Shown: piece after piece, positions 1 to 6,172 of the stretch
How positions within the stretch are numbered: position 1 is the stretch's first letter
How the letters are laid out: every line of letters starts with the position of its first letter
DNA from: Bacillota bacterium
GTDB taxonomy: Bacteria > Bacillota > Clostridia > Christensenellales > Aristaeellaceae
NCBI GenBank assembly: GCA_023395615.1
Contig: JAEWYP010000004.1
Coordinates: forward strand, 1 to 10,388
Length of the DNA: 10,388 nucleotides
Direction: 5' to 3'
Notes under the pieces: model-generated
Database searches by the model: none
Told to the model about the DNA's origin: nothing
The model's input: the letters and a program-made list of their open reading frames with translations, nothing else
Made by a program: the position numbers and the translations under genes

Positions 1-67
1 TGGTACGCTTTGCGCGCAACCCGGCTGTAACAATTTGTTCCGGCAACAGGCATTTCTTTCGCGCGCA

Positions 68-76
68 TGTTATAAT
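68..76 (+). promoter_or_regulatory. Extended -10 promoter of the LCP gene
   Basis: TG-T-TATAAT: a perfect -10 hexamer at 71-76 preceded by the TGn extension at 68-69. No good -35 lies 16-18 bases upstream, which fits an extended -10 promoter. The predicted start is near 83, giving a leader of about 34 bases before the TTG start at 117. The first 60 bases of the window hold no gene that I can support. Confidence 0.6.
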
Positions 77-116
77 AACGGTATCGCCGATTGTTTCGTT
101 TGTGGAGGTGTCCCCT

Positions 117-1037
117 TTGAAACGTTTAACCTGTCTGGTTCTTGCGCTTCTTCTGTGCCTGGCCGCCCTGCCCGCGCTGGCTCAGGACCCAAACCCGATT
201 TATCCCCTGGATTACGACAGCCTGCCCGCGGCGCTGGAAGGACAGCACCACTATCTGCTGGCCTGCGTGGACACCTGGGAAACGAAGCCGAAAAATCTGG
301 GCAACACCGACGGCGTGATGATGGTCACGTTCGATACCCGCGCCAAACGCCTGCTGTTTACCACTTTCATGCGTGAAATGCTGGTGCAGCGACCTGACGG
401 CCAGATCGGACGAATCACCTATATTGCCAAAAACTATGGCCCGGAAGCTCTTTGCAAAACCATCAGCACCCATTTCGGCGTGAAGGTGGATAAATACATT
501 CTGTTCAGCATGGATAATGTGCAATCCATTATCGATTCGCTGGGCGGCGTTTATATTACCGTAACCGATGCCGAAGCGGATTACCTGAACCGCTACCGCA
601 TCGCACGCGACGCCACCACCCCCAGCATGGATCACGCGGGCACCTACCTGTTCGGCGGGCACGCAGCCGTGATCTACATGCGAATCCGTAAAGTGGGCAG
701 CGATGGAGACGCGGGCCGAACCCGCCGCATGCGCACGGTGCTTTCGACCCTGGCGAAAAAGTACGAAACCGTTACCCTGGCGCAGGCCATGCAGGTGTTA
801 AGCGACGTAACCGATAATCTTTGCGTAACCAACATGACCACCAACGATATGCTGGAGGCCGTCAGTTACGCCATGCAGCTGGTCGGGGTGGAGCCGGAAG
901 GCCTGCAGATGCCCGCTAACGATGCCATGACTCCCATCACGTACGCTGGCATGAGCACCCGTCAGGTGGATTTTGAAAAATGCCGACAGTTGATTAAAGA
1001 GTTTCTGGACAACAGCTTCGTCGTGGTAGACGAGTAA
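117..1037 (+). CDS. LytR-CpsA-Psr (LCP) family cell-envelope protein
   Basis: A 306-residue protein of the LCP family, whose members transfer lipid-linked glycopolymers (teichoic acids, capsule) to peptidoglycan outside the membrane. I start it at TTG 117 because GGAGG lies 8 bases upstream and the protein then opens directly with a signal sequence (KR, then a Leu/Ala-rich core to about residue 22). The in-frame GTG at 102 would place the ribosome site inside the gene. The LCP core spans about residues 64-215: TDGVMMVTFD, then FTTFMREM at 82-89 in the place of the classical SIPRDT strand, then a YMRIRK motif at 187-192 and GDAGRTRR at 197-204. These carry the Arg and Asp residues that bind the pyrophosphate in known structures. 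The N-terminus looks cleavable (ALA before Q23) rather than a plain membrane anchor; this is inferred. The gene stands alone, with its own promoter and terminator, just before the putative origin. Confidence 0.88.
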   Translation: MKRLTCLVLALLLCLAALPALAQDPNPIYPLDYDSLPAALEGQHHYLLACVDTWETKPKNLGNTDGVMMVTFDTRAKRLLFTTFMREMLVQRPDGQIGRITYIAKNYGPEALCKTISTHFGVKVDKYILFSMDNVQSIIDSLGGVYITVTDAEADYLNRYRIARDATTPSMDHAGTYLFGGHAAVIYMRIRKVGSDGDAGRTRRMRTVLSTLAKKYETVTLAQAMQVLSDVTDNLCVTNMTTNDMLEAVSYAMQLVGVEPEGLQMPANDAMTPITYAGMSTRQVDFEKCRQLIKEFLDNSFVVVDE

Positions 1038-1113
1038 ATAAGGCGCAGACCCTTCGCCAGATTAGGCTGCAAAAGCCCCTCCGTATATCGGCCTGATTCG
1101 CAAAAACCGCAAA

Positions 1114-1153
1114 GAGGCGGAACCGCACAAGCATGCGATTCCGCCTCCTTTTT
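1114..1153 (+). terminator. Rho-independent terminator of the LCP gene
   Basis: A 9-bp stem (GAGGCGGAA with TTCCGCCTC), one C-A mismatch, then three more pairs (CGC/GCG) closing an 8-base loop, followed by CTTTTT. It lies 77 bases after the LCP stop codon and separates that gene from the origin region. Confidence 0.9.
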
Positions 1154-1223
1154 ATATAATGTATTCACGGAAAGGAGGCCCCCCTTTTCCCACCCTCTGC
1201 CACGGAAAACCTTATGCGTTTTT

Positions 1224-1308
1224 TGTGGAATGCCTTCGCAAAGCCTTATCTTTCCGCGTCGGCAATATGCACATCGGGTTCTCCTTACCCTGTGGAAAGT
1301 GAGGATAA
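1224..1308 (-). promoter_or_regulatory. Reverse-oriented DnaA-box group
   Basis: Compared with TGTGGATAA (the complement of the box consensus), the sequence shows TGTGGAATG at 1224-1232 (6/9), TGTGGAAAG at 1291-1299 (7/9) and TGAGGATAA at 1300-1308 (8/9). The last two abut exactly, head to tail. Single degenerate boxes are weak evidence; the tandem arrangement and location are what support them. Confidence 0.55.
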
Positions 1309-1473
1309 CCCTTTCGGAACCGCCGATTTCCGGGCCGAAACAGAAAAATGTGACGCCGGTTTTCACCGCTTATGCAGGATTTCCCGTTTTTTGCAGAGAA
1401 AACAACTGAGAAACGGATTGTGGGGCGTAAACCGGCAGACGGCACTAAGGAAAAACGACGGCTTCCCTGCGGG

Positions 1474-1545
1474 GAATCCACAGGATTTCCACGGGGATTT
1501 TTCCAGGCAGGTTCTCAAAAAACGGCGTTATCCTCGTTTTCCACG
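1474..1545 (+). promoter_or_regulatory. Forward-oriented DnaA-box group
   Basis: Compared with TTATCCACA, the sequence shows GAATCCACA at 1474-1482 (7/9), ATTTCCACG at 1485-1493 (6/9), TTTTCCAGG at 1499-1507 (6/9), TTATCCTCG at 1528-1536 (7/9) and TTTTCCACG at 1537-1545 (7/9). The final two abut exactly and point toward dnaN, like the box pair that loads DnaA onto the unwinding element in B. subtilis. Confidence 0.6.
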
Positions 1546-1594
1546 CCCCCTACTGCTACTACGGTTACTTACTAAGAAAGAATACTACTACTAT
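1546..1594 (+). promoter_or_regulatory. Putative DnaA-trio / unwinding element
   Basis: A C-run at 1546-1550 directly follows the last DnaA box. From 1550 the top strand reads CTA-CTG-CTA-CTA-CGG-TTA-CTT, which matches the 3'-(G/A)AT-5' trinucleotide register of DnaA-trios on the complementary strand, with one break (CGG). A second short series CTA-CTA-CTA lies at 1585-1593 in an AT-richer stretch. The order box, GC spacer, trios, AT-rich DNA is that of the basal unwinding system described in Bacillus. The functional reading is by analogy. Confidence 0.62.
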
Positions 1595-1616
1595 CCGGTA
1601 GACGGAGGCGACTGTT

Positions 1617-2735
1617 TTGAAGCTGCAATGTTCCGCACAGGAATTAATCACGGGGCTGGTAAACGCGACCCGGGCGCTGAGCGCCCGCCCCGCCACACAG
1701 GTATTGGAATGCGTAAAACTCTCCACGGAAGAAGAATCGTTCACCCTGACCTGCACCGACGGATCCCTTACGGTTTTCGCCCGTGTGAAAGCCCAAATTG
1801 AGGAACCCGGCGAAGTGCTGCTTCCCGGCAGACTTTTTGCCGAGATTGCGCGGAAGCTTCCGGAAGGCTCCGTAAGCATCCAGATGAACGAAAAACGGGT
1901 GGCAACCATCCGTTGCGGATCCAGCCGTTCCACGCTCACGGGCCTGCCCGTAAGCGATTTTCCCAAAACGCTGGACCTGATCAATACCCACGCGCTGCAT
2001 GTGCCGCAGAAACGGTTAAAGGACATGATTAACCGCGTGGTGTTTGCCATCGCCGTACAGGAAACCCGGCAGACCCTCACCGGCTGCCTGATGGAAGTGA
2101 CCCGTGACGAACTGCGTCTGATCGGGCTGGACGGATTCCGCCTGGCGCTGCAGCGCATGCACGGCGATTTTGTGCTACCAGACGGGGTCAACCTCGTGAA
2201 GGCGATCATCCCCGGCCATGTGATGGGCGAAATGAGCCGCATTATGGATGATAACGCCGACGCCATGATTACCTTCCACATGGACGGCGCGCACCTGATG
2301 GCAATCGTCGGGGATACGACGCTGATTACCAGCCTGCTGGCGGGTGAATATATTAACTATAGGCAGATTTTGCCGGAAAAATGGCTGACTCGCGTGACCG
2401 TAAACCGTGCGGAACTGAGCGACGCCATCGAACGCGCGTCACTGATGGCCCGCGAGGGTAAAAACAATCTGGTGCGCATGAACGTATCCGGTGATGTGAT
2501 GCGCATCACCTCCGTAAGCGAACTGGGCGACGTGCTGGAGGAACTGAGCGTTCATCTGGAGGGCGAAGAAATCGAAATCGCCTTCAACGCCCGCTACATC
2601 AGCGATGTCATCAAAAACATCGACAACGAGTGCTGCATGCTTTCGATGAACACCAACGTAAGCCCCTGCGTGGTATCTCCCGTGGAGGGCGATGATTACC
2701 TGTACCTGGTGCTGCCGGTCCGGGTAGCGAACTGA
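1617..2735 (+). CDS. dnaN: DNA polymerase III beta subunit (sliding clamp)
   Basis: A 372-residue protein, the usual length for the family. The beta clamp forms a dimeric ring around DNA and tethers the replicative polymerase. The N-terminus (MKLQCSAQELITGLVNATRAL), a central GLDGFRLAL segment (about residues 173-181) and the C-terminal YLYLVLPVR strand are all typical. Three similar clamp domains fit the length. It starts at TTG 1617, with GGAGG at 1604-1608, 8 bases upstream; the next in-frame ATG lies well inside the gene. It directly follows the putative origin and is closed by its own terminator, so it is not in an operon with recF or gyrB. I see no truncation or disrupted motif. Confidence 0.97.
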   Translation: MKLQCSAQELITGLVNATRALSARPATQVLECVKLSTEEESFTLTCTDGSLTVFARVKAQIEEPGEVLLPGRLFAEIARKLPEGSVSIQMNEKRVATIRCGSSRSTLTGLPVSDFPKTLDLINTHALHVPQKRLKDMINRVVFAIAVQETRQTLTGCLMEVTRDELRLIGLDGFRLALQRMHGDFVLPDGVNLVKAIIPGHVMGEMSRIMDDNADAMITFHMDGAHLMAIVGDTTLITSLLAGEYINYRQILPEKWLTRVTVNRAELSDAIERASLMAREGKNNLVRMNVSGDVMRITSVSELGDVLEELSVHLEGEEIEIAFNARYISDVIKNIDNECCMLSMNTNVSPCVVSPVEGDDYLYLVLPVRVAN

Positions 2736-2807
2736 CGGACATCAAACCGTCGTACCGGCAAACGCGTATTTCAGGAACGGAGTACAAAGAAAACCGATTT
2801 TGATCAG

Positions 2808-2844
2808 GCGGAGGCTCTCTTTTCAAAAGAGCTTCCGCTTTTTT
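2808..2844 (+). terminator. Rho-independent terminator of dnaN
   Basis: An 11-bp stem (GCGGAGGCTCT with AGAGCTTCCGC, one G-T pair) with a 9-base loop, followed by six T (2839-2844). It lies about 70 bases after the dnaN stop codon. Confidence 0.92.
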
Positions 2845-2869
2845 CATATACCAATCATTACCCCGGATC

Positions 2870-2907
2870 ATCTGTTCGTATCCTTTATGGTTGTATACGG
2901 AACAGAT
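2870..2907. repeat. Long imperfect stem-loop in the ABC-operon upstream region
   Basis: Twelve pairs: ATCTGTTC with GAACAGAT, then GTAT with ATAC, with a single bulged G at 2899 and a 13-base loop (2882-2894). No T-run follows on either strand, so it is not an ordinary terminator. It lies upstream of the operon promoter, so it would not be part of that transcript. Its role is unknown. Confidence 0.55.
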
Positions 2908-3023
2908 AAACCATCCATGACGGTCACATCGGTTGGAATATGCCGTCAATCCGACAGAACGGAACAAATATGTATGGCTTCCGGCACAAGGTACAGCGAA
3001 AAGCTGGTTTTATCCAATGTAAG

Positions 3024-3045
3024 ACAAGTGTCCAGAAACACATGT
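3024..3045. promoter_or_regulatory. Inverted repeat upstream of the ABC-operon promoter
   Basis: ACAAGTGT, a 6-base spacer, then ACACATGT: 7 of 8 positions pair. It ends 19 bases before the -35 box, in the position of an activator or operator site. The binding protein is unknown; the TetR-family product of this operon is one candidate. Confidence 0.4.
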
Positions 3046-3064
3046 AAAATAGCCACTTTCTGCG

Positions 3065-3093
3065 TTGACAGGCAGGATGAAGGTTATTATACT
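3065..3093 (+). promoter_or_regulatory. Near-consensus sigma-A promoter of the ABC-adaptor-tetR operon
   Basis: TTGACA (3065-3070, perfect -35), a 17-base spacer and TATACT (3088-3093, 5/6 for -10). The predicted start is near 3100, giving a short leader of about 40 bases before the ATPase gene at 3140. Such a strong core promoter suggests that expression is held down by a repressor. Confidence 0.82.
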
Positions 3094-3120
3094 GTGACCG
3101 CAATTAAATAATCAGTCACA
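3093..3120. promoter_or_regulatory. Candidate repressor operator at the transcription start
   Basis: TGTGAC (3093-3098) and GTCACA (3115-3120) form a perfect 6-bp dyad separated by 16 bases. It begins at the end of the -10 box and covers the expected start site. A repressor bound here would block the promoter. The operon's own TetR-family protein is the obvious candidate, by inference. Confidence 0.5.
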
Positions 3121-3139
3121 CAGATTTGGGAGGAAACGG

Positions 3140-3841
3140 ATGAGCTATATTACTTTTGATAACGTCTCCAAGGTGTATGGCACGGGTGAATCTGCCGTGA
3201 AAGCGGCGGATGGCGTGTCTTTTGGCATCGAACGGGGCGAACTGTGCGTGGTGCTCGGGCCCAGCGGCGCGGGCAAAACCACGGTGTTAAACCTTTTAGG
3301 CGGTATGGACAAGGCAACGTCCGGCACCATCCGCGTGGGCGAAAAGGTAATCACCACCATGCGCTCGCCGCAGCTGACGGAATACCGCCGCCTGGACGTA
3401 GGCTTTGTATTTCAGTTTTATAACCTGATGCCAAGCCTTACGGCGCTGGAAAACGTGGAGCTGGCGCGGCAGGTGTGCCCGGATGCGCTGAACCCCGAAA
3501 CGGTGATGAAGCAGGTGGGGCTGGAACACCGGATGAACAACTTTCCGGCCCAGCTTTCCGGCGGCGAGCAGCAACGCGTGTCCATCGCAAGGGCGCTTTG
3601 TAAAAACCCGGCGCTGCTGCTTTGCGATGAGCCGACCGGCGCGCTGGACAGCAAAACCGGCGAACAGGTGCTTGAGTTACTGAAAACGGTGAGTGATACC
3701 TACCACACCACGGTCGTCATCATCACGCATAACGCCAGCATCGCGCCGCTGGGGAACCGCGTGATCCGGATGCGCAACGGGCAGATCGCCGAAAACTCGG
3801 TCAACCCTGATCCCGCACGGGTGGAGGATATCGCATGGTAA
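3140..3841 (+). CDS. ABC transporter ATP-binding protein (MacB/LolD type)
   Basis: A 233-residue cytoplasmic ATPase that powers the permease encoded next. All catalytic motifs are intact: Walker A GPSGAGKTT (40-48), Q-loop Gln92, signature LSGGEQQ (139-145), Walker B LLLCDE (159-164), D-loop ALD (168-170) and switch His197. The family is the MacB/LolD/YknY group of ATPases that work with FtsX-type permeases. It starts at ATG 3140 with GGGAGG at 3128-3133. It is the first gene of the operon, and its stop overlaps the permease start in ATGGTAA, indicating translational coupling. Confidence 0.95.
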   Translation: MSYITFDNVSKVYGTGESAVKAADGVSFGIERGELCVVLGPSGAGKTTVLNLLGGMDKATSGTIRVGEKVITTMRSPQLTEYRRLDVGFVFQFYNLMPSLTALENVELARQVCPDALNPETVMKQVGLEHRMNNFPAQLSGGEQQRVSIARALCKNPALLLCDEPTGALDSKTGEQVLELLKTVSDTYHTTVVIITHNASIAPLGNRVIRMRNGQIAENSVNPDPARVEDIAW

Positions 3842-6159
3842 AGCAAAACCGGCCGCTTACGGCGCTGCACCGCAAACTTTGGCGGGATTTTGGGCGCTCC
3901 GCCATGCAGTTTGTGGCGATTATGCTGCTCTGCGCGCTGGGCACCTGGGTTTTCAGCGGTCTGGACGGTACCTGGCGGATGATTGATCTGTCCGCGGAGA
4001 CCTATTTTACAAACGCCAATCTGGCGGATTTCTGGGTGAACGTCCCAAGCATAGATAAGGGCGACCTGGATACCATCCGTAACATGCAGGGCGTTCAGAC
4101 CGCGCAGGCGCGGTATTCCGCAGAACTGGATGTAAGCGGCATGGGCGACGACGTATCCCTGCAGGTACACGCCAACCAGGATACGCCGGTTGTGAACGTG
4201 CCGCTGCTGGTTTCCGGGCAGGCGCTGCAAAGCGCGGATCGCCGTGGCTGCCTGCTGGATCGGGAATTTGCCGGGGCGCACAGCCTTTCGGTGGGAGACA
4301 CGATCAAACTGACCGTGCAGGGCAACGATATTCCCTTTGTGATTCGCGGCATCGTGCTTTCAGCGGAGCATGTGATTATCTCCAAAGATATCATGCCGGA
4401 TCCGATTCATTACGGATACGCCTTCATCAACAGCGGCGCGATCCCGACCCTGCCTGTAAACGAAGTGGTGGTGAAGCTGCAACCCGGCGCGGACGGAGGC
4501 GCGGTGGAGGCCCAGATTCAAGGCCTGTTGCCGCAGGCGCTGATCGTTACGCAGAAAACGCACGCCAGTACCCAGCGTACCCGTGTGGATGTTACGATGT
4601 TCCGTAACCTCACGCTGGTCTTTCCGTTGCTGGCCTTCGCGGTGGCCATGCTGATCGTGATGAGCACCCTCACCCGCATGATTGAAAACCAGCGCACGCA
4701 GATGGGCACCCTGAAGGCGCTGGGCTACAATAATCGACAGATACGCAGGCATTATCTGGCTTACGCGTTCGTTCCCTCCATGATCGGTTCCTTTTTCGGG
4801 CTGTTTGTGGGCCGGTATACCCTGCCGGATGTGCTGTATGCCATGGAAGCCGCCCATTATGTGCTGCCGCAGAAGCTGCGCCCGCCCATTTCCCCGGCGG
4901 CATGGGGAATGACGGCGCTGATGGTGTTGCTGAGCGTGCTGATGTGCCTGTACACCTATCGCAAGCAGGAGAAGGAAGTCACAGCCGCGCTGCTCCGCCC
5001 CAAGCCGCCCCGCTCCGGCAGCCGGATCGTTCTGGAAAAATGGACCGCGCTGTGGCGGCGATTCACCTTCAACCAGAAGATCGTGGTGCGCAACATCGCC
5101 CGCAACAAGGGCCGTGCGTTTGTCGCCATGGTCGGCCTGCTGTGCTGCAATATGCTCATTATCTGCGCCATGGGTCTGCAGGATTCCATCCGTACCAGCG
5201 TGGGTAATTACTATACCGGCACTGTCGGCTACGACTTGCGTGTGGATCTGGACAGCGACGGCGGCACATTGGCAAGTTATCGGAATCGCCTGGACGCGGA
5301 GCGCGTGGAGGGCGTGATGGAGAAATCCATCAGTCTCCGCTACGGCGACGCATCCCGTACGGTGCTGCTTAACGTGCTTTCACCGGATCAGCAGCTGCTT
5401 AGGCTGAATGCGGATTTTACCGCGCCGCAACTGCCGGAAAAAGGCATCGCGATCAGCCGGAAACTGGCGGATGTAACCGGGCTTACCGTGGGTGACGGCG
5501 TAACGATGTGGCTGCCCGGCGATAATGACAGTGTTGCGTTCACGGTAGACGCTGTGTATGAAACCAGCATCGGGCAGACGGCCTTCCTGTCCAGCGACGT
5601 ATGGAACAGCCTGCACAAAGGCGAGTTCCGCCCCACGGCGCTGCTGCTTAAAAACCCCACGGCGCTTTGCCGCCATCAGCTGGCCGAGATGGACGAAGTG
5701 ACTGTGTTTAAGGACCCTGTGGAGCAAAACCGACAGACCATGACGCTGATGGACTCCACCACCGCTATTTTCAGCCTGATGTACGCGGCGGCGCTTGGAT
5801 TGGCATTCGTGGTGAGCTACAACATGGGGTTGATCAACTTTACCGAGCGAACGCGGGATTACGCAACGCTTAAGGTGCTGGGTTACCACCAGAAGGAAAT
5901 TCGCCGCCTGATGATGCAGGAAAACAACCTGATCACCCTGTTTGGCGCGGGGCTTGGCGTGCTCCCCGGATACTGGCTTACCCAGGTCGTGCTGGACACG
6001 GTTCGCTCGGAAAACAACACCTTTACAGCTTATATCACCCCGCAGACCTTTTTACTGGCAACCCTGATTACCTGCCTGTTCAGCATCCTGATCGAACGGC
6101 TGCTGACCCGCAAAGTCCCCTCCATCAACATGGTGGAAGCGCTCAAGAGCGTAGAATAA
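3835..6159 (+). CDS. ABC transporter permease with two FtsX domains
   Basis: A 774-residue membrane protein, roughly twice the size of single-FtsX permeases. Hydrophobic segments by eye: about 24-44, 261-282, 308-330, 355-376, 427-449, then a C-terminal trio starting near 642, 690 and 736. Each FtsX-like domain has a first helix followed by a cytoplasmic GTLKALGY / ATLKVLGY motif (about residues 293-300 and 678-685). Large extracytoplasmic domains lie between helix 1 and the first FtsX domain (about 45-260) and between 450 and 640. The two halves look like an internal duplication of the same plan. Permeases of this class drive efflux or extract lipids and peptides from the membrane rather than importing. 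It overlaps the ATPase gene by 7 bases and is followed 13 bases later by the adaptor gene. The substrate cannot be told. Confidence 0.92.
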   Translation: MVKQNRPLTALHRKLWRDFGRSAMQFVAIMLLCALGTWVFSGLDGTWRMIDLSAETYFTNANLADFWVNVPSIDKGDLDTIRNMQGVQTAQARYSAELDVSGMGDDVSLQVHANQDTPVVNVPLLVSGQALQSADRRGCLLDREFAGAHSLSVGDTIKLTVQGNDIPFVIRGIVLSAEHVIISKDIMPDPIHYGYAFINSGAIPTLPVNEVVVKLQPGADGGAVEAQIQGLLPQALIVTQKTHASTQRTRVDVTMFRNLTLVFPLLAFAVAMLIVMSTLTRMIENQRTQMGTLKALGYNNRQIRRHYLAYAFVPSMIGSFFGLFVGRYTLPDVLYAMEAAHYVLPQKLRPPISPAAWGMTALMVLLSVLMCLYTYRKQEKEVTAALLRPKPPRSGSRIVLEKWTALWRRFTFNQKIVVRNIARNKGRAFVAMVGLLCCNMLIICAMGLQDSIRTSVGNYYTGTVGYDLRVDLDSDGGTLASYRNRLDAERVEGVMEKSISLRYGDASRTVLLNVLSPDQQLLRLNADFTAPQLPEKGIAISRKLADVTGLTVGDGVTMWLPGDNDSVAFTVDAVYETSIGQTAFLSSDVWNSLHKGEFRPTALLLKNPTALCRHQLAEMDEVTVFKDPVEQNRQTMTLMDSTTAIFSLMYAAALGLAFVVSYNMGLINFTERTRDYATLKVLGYHQKEIRRLMMQENNLITLFGAGLGVLPGYWLTQVVLDTVRSENNTFTAYITPQTFLLATLITCLFSILIERLLTRKVPSINMVEALKSVE

Positions 6160-6172
6160 AGGAGAGAGCAAC

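Larger units (their letters stand above)
1154..1616 (+). other. oriC: Putative chromosomal replication origin (oriC) upstream of dnaN
   Basis: A 463-base stretch with no convincing gene. It contains at least six DnaA-box-like 9-mers scoring 6-8 of 9 against TTATCCACA. A reverse-oriented group lies at 1224-1308 and a forward-oriented group at 1474-1545. After the last box come a run of five C, a CTA/CTG trinucleotide series and an AT-richer segment, then the dnaN ribosome site. In Bacillus subtilis, DnaA boxes, a GC-rich spacer and DnaA-trios occur in this order just before dnaN. A TATAAT at 1155-1160 and an AAAGGAGG at 1171-1178 have no start codon in range and are unexplained. I see no convincing dnaN promoter close to the gene. 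The open reading frame that crosses this region has no family features and runs into dnaN. Confidence 0.72.

Noticed and set aside
1155..1178. TATAAT plus AAAGGAGG after the LCP terminator, as a promoter and small gene
   Set aside because: No start codon lies in range of the ribosome-site-like sequence, and no -35 match is present because the terminator occupies that position. Kept only as a note in the origin entry.
1214..1801. A 195-codon open frame across the putative origin into dnaN
   Set aside because: It runs out of frame into the start of a certain dnaN, has low-complexity unlike-protein composition, and covers the DnaA boxes and trio series. No family pattern is visible.
1565..2281. 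A 238-codon minus-strand frame opposite dnaN
   Set aside because: Ser/Arg-rich shadow of a well-supported housekeeping gene.
2800..3111. A 103-codon open frame between dnaN and the ABC ATPase gene
   Set aside because: Its beginning lies in the dnaN terminator and its end in the operon promoter and dyad. It has no ribosome site, its codon use differs from neighbours, and the peptide has no recognisable pattern.
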